From positions 25,433 through 89,432 of the forward strand of contig FMBT01000462.1 in the NCBI GenBank assembly GCA_900095095.1: a stretch of 64,000 nt of DNA, written 5' to 3'. Every line of letters starts with the position of its first letter. The first letter of the stretch is position 1. The stretch is from Fragilariopsis cylindrus CCMP1102 (lineage: Eukaryota; Bacillariophyta; Bacillariophyceae; Bacillariales; Bacillariaceae). This document shows positions 1 through 9,371 of this stretch, one piece after another. A program made the translations under genes and the position numbers. The notes beneath the pieces are model-generated. The model was not told the origin of the DNA. It was given only the letters and a program-made list of their open reading frames with translations, and ran no database searches.

Positions 1-479
1 CATTCCGAATAATTCCAATTGGTTTTCACGAATTACTTTCTCTACTGATGGCAGAATACTTTCCTTATTGTTACTGAAGAAGTCCGTCATGTCAAGTAAA
101 ATAGAAGAAAGTCCAAACGTTGAAAACGATTTATAATCCATTCGTATAGCTTGCTCCGATGTAAGACCATTCCAAAATTCGGATGAAAATTTAAGATCTT
201 GAAGATGATTAAAAAATTTCGTACGATCTGGTCGATTGATGCTGTTGTTACCTAGGAGTATCTCATCAGGTAGTTTAATTTGTGTCCAATCGGTATCATC
301 TAATAATTGTTGTATCGCTACTAAGTCTCTAGGTGTTCCCTTCCCTACTTTTTCACTCATATTGACAGAATCAATTAGAATTACACCTAGTAAGAGAACT
401 TTGTGTTGTGTGCGTGAAAATAATTGAAGGTTGATAATCGTGGTGATGATAGGTTTGAAAGAAGAGGAAAATACACACG

Positions 480-511
<32 letters not shown>

Positions 512-1491
512 TGAGAGAGGGTGGAAAAATATTTGTGATAAGCAACAATAGATGTAGTCACAACAACAGAGACAGCAATAACAGCAACAGCAGCAGCAAC
601 ATATATATTATGTACGTCGTACCTACCAGCTAAAGTGGGATGCATTTTTGTTTTAGTAGTACATGTAGTACTGTCATCATTGTTGTTGTTGTTGTAAAAT
701 TGTTCTACAACTAAGGTAGCACAACTAGCAACAAGTGCTTTGGAATTTTCAAAAGCAATATTACGTTGCTTCGGTGGGCATGTATCTACGTGTTTCTTTT
801 CATCTAAATGATGGTCAACAATTTCTGTTACAGTCCATAGACTTTGTTGCTCCTGCCGTTGGTTATAATTATGATCAACTAATGTTAATGTAGCCTTGGA
901 GGATGGTAATAATTCGTCAATCTGATCAATAGCAATTAAATCATTTACATCATCTTTGATATTGTCCATACCTGCACAATCTTTCAGTAAAAATGTTGTT
1001 TCTGGTCTGAGAAATTTCAAATCATCAGCAAGTATTGATACGATAGGTACAATTAATTGTTGTCCTTGCTGTTGTAGTGTCTTAACGTAAGCGAGAGTAA
1101 TGGCACTGATGATACTATCAGCATCACCAGCTGCGTTACCAATTACTATATGAGGTAGTTGTTGTTGTTGTTGTTTTTCTGCGATTAAACGCTGTTTGAC
1201 ACCTTTAACAAAGTCTGGAATAGATAGGGAGCTCATATTTGTATTGACACTTGTAGTGTCTCTGGTGGAACTTGGTGTTGATGATGATGACGATGATGAC
1301 GATGATGCCAACAATGATAACCTTTTGATCTTTCTGTTCGTTGTACTTGTATTCGAACCAAACGAAGTTGTAAACGCAAATGCAGATGGAAATAATGCAA
1401 GCCCTCGATGAGTAGTAGTAGAGGTAGAGCTAAGACGAAGAAGTATAGATGGTAGGAATGACCAGGTCATGAAATAGTATACAAAGTTCAT
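1..1491 (-). CDS. DHH/DHHA2 exopolyphosphatase (PPX1/prune-type), partial at left edge
   Basis: Reading complement(<1..398, 627..1491). The protein has the ordered signature of PPX1/prune phosphoesterases: GNAAGDADS near residue 118, KDCAGMDN, LTLVDHN near 203, IVDHH near 223 (the DHH metal-binding motif), SCATLV, and then the DHHA2 part with LLLGVILIDSVN, GKGTPRD and MDYKSF. The family hydrolyses inorganic polyphosphate or related phosphoanhydrides with divalent metals. The ATG at 1491 directly follows an in-frame TGA. The N-terminus is hydrophobic (FVYYFMTWSFLPSILL) and followed by a Ser/Thr-rich stretch with PSAFAF, which could be a plastid or secretory presequence; this is inference. The proposed intron 399-626 (GTAGGT..ACAAAG) is 228 nt, free of stops and a multiple of three, so retention is possible. 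The C-terminal end lies outside the window. PPX1 and prune cannot be separated from this part. Confidence 0.85.
486..511. repeat. (GA)n microsatellite in the proposed exopolyphosphatase intron
   Basis: About 13 GA units on the plus strand (CT on the coding strand). It lies in the pyrimidine-rich middle of the proposed intron at 399-626. If the intron were retained it would encode alternating Ser-Leu. Confidence 0.9.
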
Positions 1492-2175
1492 TCAAGAAGT
1501 TTGAGTATGAAAAACGAATCACGTTCTTTCTTGCTTATGATTTCTCTCGTCTTTTACGAAATGATATATTTGTTGTTGAGGTCTTGAAATCTCTGTTGTT
1601 GATTAAATGCGTGATAGAATCCAGTTCGATTTCCACAGGGTGTTCTTTTTCTCCTTCGACTGGTGCGTAGGCAACCAAAAATATACTTGTCGAGTGCGTA
1701 GAATCCAGTACAACTTCCACGGTCGGGTTCTTTTTTCCTTTCGACCGACGTTGATCTGCTTGTGTTCCTCAAATCAATCAATACAAAATGGACAGATATG
1801 TGATAAGCTATGAGTTGTTGATTGTTGTTCCGGTGATAAAATTCCTACCCTTGAGAAAAATGTTTTAAGTTGTAGAGACAAGTGTTGGGTCCACAATAAC
1901 CGATTATATGCAACAGAGAAGATTTTTTGATGATGTTTGAATGCTTCGCGCAAAAAATGAAGGGCCTTGAAACAGATTTCAATCATCTAAACGGGACTCT
2001 CAAAGTGTGACTGAAAAAGCAAAAGCTAAGATATGAAATAATATGCTGTTATATCTTATTCATGATTTATTATTATACGAAGTAGTATATGGCCGGTCAT
2101 ACTCAATAACAACAGCACCAGACAAACTTATCAGACGTCACTATCCCATATCTAGTAGAGCCTAGCTAGAAAATA
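1492..2175. other. Divergent intergenic region, no supported gene
   Basis: This 684-bp spacer separates the minus-strand exopolyphosphatase from the plus-strand hydrolase and should hold both promoters. Apart from the diverged repeat at 1609-1750 I see only short overlapping frames on both strands (for example 1774-1986 minus) with no recognisable features. Confidence 0.7.
1609..1750. repeat. Diverged direct repeat, two copies of about 57 bp
   Basis: Copy 1 runs about 1609-1667 and copy 2 about 1696-1750. Both share the order gcgt, agaatccagt, ttccac, gttctttttt, ttcgac. They sit between the divergent exopolyphosphatase and hydrolase genes. Two overlapping minus-strand reading frames show a matching peptide repeat (TGFYALD / TGFYHAF), but neither frame looks like a convincing gene. 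This may be an old tandem duplication of a regulatory segment. Confidence 0.6.
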
Positions 2176-3666
2176 ATGACGACGAATACTGCAAGTAGAC
2201 CATCATCATTAGTCGTCTTTCCTGGTAAAGGTATGGCGCTATTACTGGTCGGCCTTATCATTTTCCAACTTTCACATGAAGTAGAATCCTTCGTCATCGT
2301 ACAAACGTCATTGACAACAAAAACGAAATCGACAACACCAAGGCAAAATTGGAATGATTGTAATTATAATCATAATTATGATAATCTACCAACTATCTTA
2401 AGTAGTAGTAATATTAATCTTCATGCCTCGATCGTTGACGCTGACACCAACAACAATAATGATAACGGCGATGACGTCGATAATGACGATAATAACATTG
2501 TTAATCAATTTCATTGGGATTTTCGTGGACATTCCTGTTATGCAGAGATAATAGATCCAAATTCAAACAGCAACAACGTAGACAACGGAAATATGAATAA
2601 AGATGATGACAACAACGACGACGAGATAACAACAACAAAAACAAATATGAATATACCGGATATACTTCTTATTCATGGATTTGCTTGTTCGACCGTATAT
2701 TGGCGTGAAACGAAAATATATTTAACTAATGCAGGTTATACAGTCCATTCAATTGATCTATTAGGGCAGGGAAAATCATCAAAACCTAATCGTCAAGGTG
2801 ATAATATTAATTATTCGATCAATTTATGGGCTGAAATGGTAGATGATTATTCAAAACGATATATTAATTGTGATGATGTAGTTTTGATTGGAAATTCTTT
2901 AGGTAGTGTTGTGGCTTTATCGGCTGCTACAGGAGATTGGTATTATGACAATAATGATAATGATAACAACGAGAAAAATAAAGAAAAGGAACAACCACAT
3001 TTACCAACAAGAATAAAGGGATTATGTTTCTATAATGTTGGTATTGGGATGAATTCACAAAATATATTAAAGACAATTCCATCGAAGTTTATAAGATCAA
3101 TAACAACAATAATATTCGATGTATTAAATCGTTTAATTTTTGACAATGAAAAATTGCTAACATACATTATTAATAACAAGGTATCCAAAGATACACTCGG
3201 TGCAGCATTATTAACTTTATATGCAGGAGCGGATGATCCGGAAAGTCGGGTCGATGATGAATTGATTAATTCATTTTTGGAACCTGTTACGAATGATCCT
3301 ACACAAAAAATTGTTGAGGTTATACGACAGATTTATACCAATGATGCTGGTAAAACACCTATGGAATTACATGCCAAATATTATGAACATTCATCATCGA
3401 AACCAGTATCATCATCATCATTACCATCACCATCATCAGCGGTACTACCCATACATTTGATCTGGGGAGATAAAGATCCAGTAACTCCATTAGATGCTAC
3501 CGTTGGACAATTCTATTCGAAACTAGCAGCAGAGTCCTCTACTACTAATTCGAAAGTAGATGTATCGATGAATGTGATTAGTCAAGCAGGTCATGTACCA
3601 TTCGATGAACGACCAGAATGTAATGCAGGTTTGATTCAATGGCTAAACGAGAAATTGACTATCTGA
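2176..3666 (+). CDS. Alpha/beta hydrolase, probably plastid-targeted
   Basis: Single-exon, 496 residues. The fold is shown by LLIHGF (H167, oxyanion region), the nucleophile elbow GNSLGS with S241, the acid in WGDKDPVTPL (D432), and the catalytic His in QAGHVPFDE (H473). The order and spacing match the alpha/beta hydrolase fold-1 family that includes pheophytinase-like and other plastid esterases; the substrate cannot be read from the sequence. The N-terminus, taken from Met21, is a hydrophobic signal peptide (MALLLVGLIIFQLSHEVESF) with an S-F-V junction resembling the diatom ASAF plastid cleavage motif, so import through the complex plastid is likely. Asn/Asp-rich inserts (residues 90-155 and about 255-275) interrupt the fold at loop positions. 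The first ATG at 2176 adds 20 residues before the signal peptide; Met21 may be the true start. Confidence 0.9.
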   Translation: MTTNTASRPSSLVVFPGKGMALLLVGLIIFQLSHEVESFVIVQTSLTTKTKSTTPRQNWNDCNYNHNYDNLPTILSSSNINLHASIVDADTNNNNDNGDDVDNDDNNIVNQFHWDFRGHSCYAEIIDPNSNSNNVDNGNMNKDDDNNDDEITTTKTNMNIPDILLIHGFACSTVYWRETKIYLTNAGYTVHSIDLLGQGKSSKPNRQGDNINYSINLWAEMVDDYSKRYINCDDVVLIGNSLGSVVALSAATGDWYYDNNDNDNNEKNKEKEQPHLPTRIKGLCFYNVGIGMNSQNILKTIPSKFIRSITTIIFDVLNRLIFDNEKLLTYIINNKVSKDTLGAALLTLYAGADDPESRVDDELINSFLEPVTNDPTQKIVEVIRQIYTNDAGKTPMELHAKYYEHSSSKPVSSSSLPSPSSAVLPIHLIWGDKDPVTPLDATVGQFYSKLAAESSTTNSKVDVSMNVISQAGHVPFDERPECNAGLIQWLNEKLTI

Positions 3667-3785
3667 AATTTGAATTTTATTTAGTACAAAATATTTGTTT
3701 TGAATAATGTAATAGGTTTTTTTATTTTCACTCTATTTATTATAATTTCTTCATTTAATAATGATAGGATTTCTTTCTTCTTTTT

Positions 3786-4726
3786 CTACTCGATAAAATC
3801 TTGTAGTAATTGTACAATTTCTTTATGTTGATTTGCTATCGCAGCCATTAGCGCTGTCTGTCCACGTTGATCTTGATGTTGGACCCAATCGTATAGTGAA
3901 ATTTTCTTGTTCTTGTTCTTTTTGTCGTCATCGTTATCGTCGCCATTATTCACAGTACTGCTACAGCGAGGGTGCAGAAGAAAATATTTGACTAAACGAA
4001 AATGTCCAGATCGTGTAGCGAATTGTAATGGAGTCATACCTTGACGATTTACAACACCGATTGGACTAATATTAAGTTGATCCCACCAGAATATAGCCAG
4101 TTGAAAATAATTACGACGAGCTATTGTCATCCAAGCTTGTTGTAATTGTAATTGTTGTTGCTGTTGTATGATGATGTCGCTATCGTTGTTTTCGTCACCG
4201 ACACCATTAATATTCTTATTATTACATTTGTTGTTGGAGGAAAATTCTTCTTGTGTCATTAAAATGACAACAGCTTCAGTCCATGATGATAGGAAACTAT
4301 CATCTTGTAACAAAGAAGACGATGGTTCAATATTAATACTATCTGACGAAGTTTGATGTTGATGTTGTTGTTGTTGTTGTGTTTTATTATGCAAACTGCC
4401 ATACCTTTCTAAAATCGCCATACCGAATATATTTAGAGCCTTTTGTTGAGTATAGTATGCAACCAATAACGGAGATGTATTATTATTATTATTACTATTA
4501 TTGTCATCGTCTTCATTGGCATTAATAATAGCTGTGGTTCCAATATATATTTCAGCAATTTTCTTCCATATCCAAGCAATTCGTCCTAAATAATACTCTC
4601 TATAATCATTGACGATTTCATCATCATCCGATTTTGTTACTGTATGAATCCAATATTGTATTATCGATAAAAGTTTCTCCGAAAGCTGCTCCGAAAATTT
4701 CAAATCAATTTCATTATCTTGGATAA

Positions 4727-4780
<54 letters not shown>

Positions 4781-5522
4781 TAATATGAGGAGAAATTTCT
4801 TCCATCCAAATTGTATCAATTTCATCAAGTTTCATTAGCACATCATCTTTCGACGAAGAATTTAATTTCGTAAGAATAATTTTGAAGAAAGTTCTTATGT
4901 TTATTGTTTGTTTTGATTGCAAAAGAATGTTCTCGATTTCTGCTCGATCTGCAGCACTATCCTCGTCATCATCATAATCGTATTCGTTCGTTACAACAAA
5001 GCATTCGATCGGTGTCCGTTTCATTGCATCAAGTGGATATGGTTCTGCATTCGCTTGTAATAACAATTTAATACATTCAATTCGTTGTTGTTGTTGTCGA
5101 CGATGATGATGATATTGTTTTCCGCCTTTGTCTTTCGTCGACTTCGACTTCGACTTGGTCTGATGTACATTAATCGATTGAATACATTCATGTAATGGTG
5201 TTGCACCCGTAAAACAATTCACAGCATTTACATCTGCACCAGATTCTAATAATATTTCAACACACTGTACATGAACCCAAAATGATGCAATATGTAGAGC
5301 AGATTGACCCATAGGATTAGCATGAGAATGCGATAATGGATATTCCTTTAATATTTTCCGTACTGTTGTAGAATCATTTTTCTGACATGCTCGAAGTAAG
5401 CAATCATATTCTGGATTTTTAGTAGATTTATGATGATTACTGTTACTAACGAAAAAAGAGGATTGTTCTGATTCATTACTACTACTTGTTACTGTTTCCG
5501 CTTTTGTTTCTATCGGGACCAT
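3786..5522 (-). CDS. Ankyrin-repeat protein with poly-Asn/Gln tracts
   Basis: Single-exon, 578 residues. Ankyrin repeats lie at both ends. Residues about 38-160 contain GQSALHIASFWVHVQCVEIL, then GADVNAVN and GATPLHECI, and a further helix pair with LLLQANAEP. The C-terminal part contains GMTPLQFATRSGHFRLVKYF and GQTALMAAIANQHKEIVQLL. The middle 300 residues form an acidic helical region with poly-Asn and poly-Gln tracts. Ankyrin repeats mediate protein binding; no catalytic domain, signal peptide or membrane segment is visible, so a cytosolic or nuclear adaptor is likely. It is tail-to-tail with the hydrolase (119 bp) and head-to-head with the next gene. Confidence 0.85.
4727..4778. repeat. 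(AAT)n/(ATT)n microsatellite coding poly-Asn
   Basis: About 17 pure trinucleotide units inside the ankyrin gene encode an uninterrupted Asn run with AAT only. Codon purity suggests recent slippage rather than selected amino-acid sequence. Confidence 0.95.
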
Positions 5523-5922
5523 CTTAAGACTGACTCCAATTCCGTACAGATACGATACTAATCTTGTTTTGTTTCCTACTTTTTCCTTCCGCTGTCGTCG
5601 ATGTGATTATATCTAGACTCATTTGGCATCATCGTGGTCAATCAGCATTTATCGAGATTTATTGGTCTTGTATTTTTCATTTTTCGTCATTCGTCTGAAA
5701 GGGGGGGGGGGGGCGGATAGAGGTGTTTTGGTGGAGGGAGAAAACTTGCACTCAAAGCGCTCTTTTTCCGCGAGTTTTTGCTTTTTGCGGAACAAATAAA
5801 TGACAATGCTTTTAAGCATATTCAATATATCGGTATGTTGAGGTTTAGTGGTACAATTGTACTCCCGAAATATTAGGCAGAGACTATTCTATTATCTAAC
5901 TAACTAAACAGAAGAAATCAGA
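5523..5922. other. Divergent promoter region with G13 tract
   Basis: This 400-bp spacer sits between two head-to-head genes. It contains an uninterrupted run of 13 G at 5701-5713 in otherwise AT-rich DNA, then a mixed purine stretch. No other structure is seen. Confidence 0.7.
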
Positions 5923-6837
5923 ATGGTGGTCGTTGACAATTTCAAGTTCCAAATAGTTTCCACGGAGGACGATAACAAAACCCCGTTCAAGGAATGGGAG
6001 TCCAAAACAAACCTCGAGACATACGTCGAAGTTGAACCAGATGCTGAATATTTTTTAAGTGTTGAGATGGTACAGCTCTCTTCAACTTCACTGTATTGCG
6101 AGTATTACGTTGACGGGAAATCTCTCGGGTATTTCGATGCGGTCCCTGCCAATCGTAATTTGGGTCACATAATTCGAGGTATTTTTTCAAGGTCAAACTC
6201 TACTGTAACAACAATGAAAGCATTAAAGTTTGTGAAGGCGTCATTTCATAGCAGTAACAAAGAAGATAGGGTCGGCTTTGGTTCTGAAATAGGCGCTGGA
6301 ATGGGCGTAATTGAAATGAAAGTATATCAAGCAATTGAAAATGGGTACAAGGCAACTGGAAATGAAAAAAGTTTTGCCTCATCCTTTACGACATCGTCTA
6401 TTGATATAGAAGATGGTGCTTTCGTAACGATGAAGAAGAATGTACGAACGGGGGAAGGTAATAAGAGCGTAGTAACAAAGACTTCAAATATGAATGGAGT
6501 TCAGATGACTTATTTGAAGGGGCCACAATTGTACACTATTCCATTACATTATTGTGCTACACTAGGTTTAATTAGTGTTGGAATATTACCAAAACCTCCA
6601 GCTTGGGACTATCAGCGAATGATAAGACCATCAAAATTAACAGCCGACGAGAAGCAACGGGTAGAAAAGGGTATCACCAATGTGAGTCAAAACGAGAGAG
6701 GTAAGGATGTCCTGGAACTAAATGATAGCGATGATAGTGATAACGATGATAGTGATAGTGATACTAAAGAGGACAAGTCACAACAACAACGACAACAACA
6801 GAAGAGCAAGAAGCTGAAACTAGAACATTCGGGATGA
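5923..6837 (+). CDS. Hypothetical protein with DUF7918-like layout and acidic tail
   Basis: Single-exon, 304 residues. The N-terminal 190 residues look beta-rich: LETYVEVEPDAEYFLSVEM, YYVDGKSLGYF, GMGVIEMKVYQA. This layout (an extended strand with an E-x-E sensor, a short VDG strand, then a lone G-x-I-x-V strand) resembles the DUF7918 family of fungal and oomycete proteins; the match is tentative and from memory. A second hydrophobic strand pair, LYTIPLHYCATLGLISVGIL, precedes an Asp/Ser and Gln/Lys-rich tail (residues 270-304) with a possible nuclear-localisation KSKKLKLE. The stop codon lies inside a 33-bp tandem duplication. Function unknown. Confidence 0.7.
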   Translation: MVVVDNFKFQIVSTEDDNKTPFKEWESKTNLETYVEVEPDAEYFLSVEMVQLSSTSLYCEYYVDGKSLGYFDAVPANRNLGHIIRGIFSRSNSTVTTMKALKFVKASFHSSNKEDRVGFGSEIGAGMGVIEMKVYQAIENGYKATGNEKSFASSFTTSSIDIEDGAFVTMKKNVRTGEGNKSVVTKTSNMNGVQMTYLKGPQLYTIPLHYCATLGLISVGILPKPPAWDYQRMIRPSKLTADEKQRVEKGITNVSQNERGKDVLELNDSDDSDNDDSDSDTKEDKSQQQRQQQKSKKLKLEHSG

Positions 6838-6889
6838 ATAGATATCTAAAAAGTTGTACATTCGGGATGAATAGATATCTAAAAAGTTG
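6825..6889 (+). repeat. 33-bp tandem duplication spanning the stop codon
   Basis: Two copies start at 6825 and 6858 and are identical over 32 of 33 positions. The TGA stop of the DUF7918-like gene (6835-6837) is in copy 1; copy 2 is wholly in the 3' untranslated region. The near identity points to a recent event. Confidence 0.95.
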
Positions 6890-7315
6890 AGACTACGGTA
6901 TGAGAACAGTAGTAAGAAAATGAAATGTGTTCATTCGAGCAAATGTATTTTATATTATGAAACGAGTACATTCGGGGTCAAATGAATGTATAACACGGTA
7001 CTAAATACGTATCTATCAAAGTTTCCATGTCCACCAAGAACTACTAATTACCACTACTGATCTATGAATAATGTCATTTTCTTATATTAAATACGAAGAT
7101 ACCACAATAACTGATGAGTCTATAATCAAAATAATTATATCATTGATGTTTTTGTCTTACTTCTAAAATCAGTTTCATTTTTCAAAGTAATATTGAATAT
7201 AACGTCAACTTAATCCATGGTGCAATCACCGATCCGTAACGAAGTAAACAATAGAGAGAGAAACAATATGTATACATATAGAGAGAGATGTTTGCATTGC
7301 ATGTCGCGGCACGAC
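6838..7315. other. Intergenic region, nothing further seen
   Basis: Apart from the second copy of the 33-bp duplication, this stretch is AT-rich with no supported gene, RNA or repeat. Confidence 0.6.
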
Positions 7316-7906
7316 CTATCGAGATTTTTTACTGTTATTGATCAAGCAATCACATGGCTCCACTTCCAATATATCTTCTATCCAATATTCGAACGCTTCG
7401 TTTGCAATGACAAGTTCTATGTGGTCTGTTCCCCCCTCCTGTATGTTCTTCTTCCCGTTCAGAACACGCAATCCCCGAGGATAAGCTCTCGACGTCATGA
7501 AAGAATCCTTGCTTTCTTTGATCAGGCCATCAATTTCATCAAGAATAGTGTTTCTTCCAAGACTCTCTCGTTTACTCCCCACAGCCACATTTCTCCTGGA
7601 TCGTTGAAACATCTGCGGCATATTGCTTATGACAAAGTCCTCGTCAATCAAGTCGAATAAACTCGGTCGAGGATTTTCATTGTTACTAGTTTCGCATGTG
7701 GAGATCCGAGGAGGAGATTGGATCGAATTTTCCATCTTTTTTGACAGTACTGTCACTTTCGAATTCAAACCTTCTGAATAAGATGTATTTTTACTGTTAA
7801 TATTATCTATTTTCGCGAAAAATTTATTATCGCCGTTATCTTTAATAGTCGGATAGTTGACATAGCCATTTCTATCATTTCCACGTAGGGTTGTGAAGTT
7901 TATCAT
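7316..7906 (-). CDS. Hypothetical protein, weak
   Basis: An open frame of 196 codons on the minus strand, with an in-frame stop about 30 nt upstream of the ATG. The predicted protein is hydrophilic and of ordinary composition, with an acidic, helical C-terminal half (for example SLFDLIDEDFVISN and HIELVIANEAFEYWIEDILE). No family is recognised. A 147-codon frame overlaps it on the plus strand (7217-7660) but is rich in Cys, Phe and His and looks like a shadow. The minus-strand frame just upstream (7924-8160) could be an additional exon, but no convincing splice pair was found. Confidence 0.35.
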   Translation of the reverse strand: MINFTTLRGNDRNGYVNYPTIKDNGDNKFFAKIDNINSKNTSYSEGLNSKVTVLSKKMENSIQSPPRISTCETSNNENPRPSLFDLIDEDFVISNMPQMFQRSRRNVAVGSKRESLGRNTILDEIDGLIKESKDSFMTSRAYPRGLRVLNGKKNIQEGGTDHIELVIANEAFEYWIEDILEVEPCDCLINNSKKSR

Positions 7907-9371
7907 ATTATTTGTAGGGTGCTTTAATTAAACGCTGTTTCTTCGTTATTGCATTCCTTTAACTGTCTATTTTTTGTGGGAAGATACATTTTGTGAGATG
8001 AGCAGAAAAAGACACGATTGATTCGATGCATTTTCGTCGCATTGCATTGTGACGCTACTGTAGCGGTTTGGAAGATATGCTTTCGGAGGTTTCTAACGAA
8101 TTTGGCAAGGCACATACGCTTGAAAAGTGATTCACTTCTTTTGGTGGATAAGAGTTGCATCGTTATAGTAACGGCTAAGTACTAAGCAGTATTAATTAGT
8201 CGTGCATAATAATGTTTGTTATGTTGCTTGTTAACTGAGTCGGTGTGTCGTACTATTTTTAACAGCTACACTGAAGTGTGATTGAGATTTTTTTTTTAAG
8301 AAAACGACACACTTAGGTTAAAAACGTTAATGTTACCGCAGGATTATGATGATGATGACGAATGCAACAAATATCAATCAAGATCCAATATAGAGAACAA
8401 CATGGCACTGTTGTTGGTAGTGAGAGTTAAGATAATCTTATATTCATTAGCTATAGACTTCTATTCATTTATTGTTCTTACTACTATTTGAGGACGGATG
8501 ACAATATTCCTCTCTGTATAGGGCGTTTCTCTTCCTTTGGAATTTGTTTTCGACGATTCCTCACGGCCTGATTGTTCTTTTTGTTATCTGCTATCATTTC
8601 ACCATATATCTGTCCTTTTTGTTCAGCAGACGCCATAGCATCCTCGATACCGCCGATCATAGAAAAATCCTAGAATATTTACATATAATTTCCTGCCTCT
8701 CTTTCATTGTTTCGTCATTTTCTTCTGCGGTCTTACAAACACATTTATGACGCGCCTTCCAGTAGGAAAGGAGATAATTAGTTAAGTTTAAATCATTAAA
8801 GTCATGCATCCTGTGAAATGAATATTACATATGAAACGAATTCTCAATTCCTGCAGTAGTTTGACATTTCACAAATGGAACAAGATGGTAATTTTCTCTC
8901 TGATGTTTCTATTTTATCGCACCCTCGATTGGAACATCCATCGTTACCTTGCTAAATGCGTACCAAGATGAAATTGCGGCGGGCTCATTTGCTTCATACA
9001 TACATACATACATACATACATACATACATACATAGTACCTGCATACACATCATATACATATACATCTCTTTCCTATCATTTCTCTGTCCTGGTTCTCGTT
9101 CCGACAAATAATAAAATTCGAAATAATTTTCTTTGAATATTTCATTTTTACAGGACAGTACTCTGAAACACGACTGGATAGACAGAATTAGCTCTTACAA
9201 ATCGAAACATTTTGTAGCGTGCAAAATAAAAAGTATGCGATGATTCATTCAAATTTAAAGATGTATGTTGTTGTAAATTCAAAATCTCTCTCGGCATAAC
9301 GGTAGCAAACACAAATACAAACACAAACACACAACGTTACGGCTAAAGACAGCAAGAAAAGAAAGTAAGAA
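7907..9371. other. Long intergenic region with a tetranucleotide repeat
   Basis: About 1.46 kb without a supported gene. It holds only short frames (7924-8160 minus, 8544-8750 plus, 9148-9330 minus) of biased composition. A perfect (CATA) array lies at 8995-9034. The last 300 bp presumably contain the promoter of the kinase gene that follows. Confidence 0.6.
8995..9034. repeat. (CATA)10 microsatellite
   Basis: Ten uninterrupted tetranucleotide units in noncoding DNA upstream of the RIOK3-like gene. Confidence 0.95.

Noticed and set aside
7217-7660. 147-codon plus-strand frame
   Set aside because: Overlaps a more protein-like minus-strand frame; biased to Cys, Phe and His with no features.
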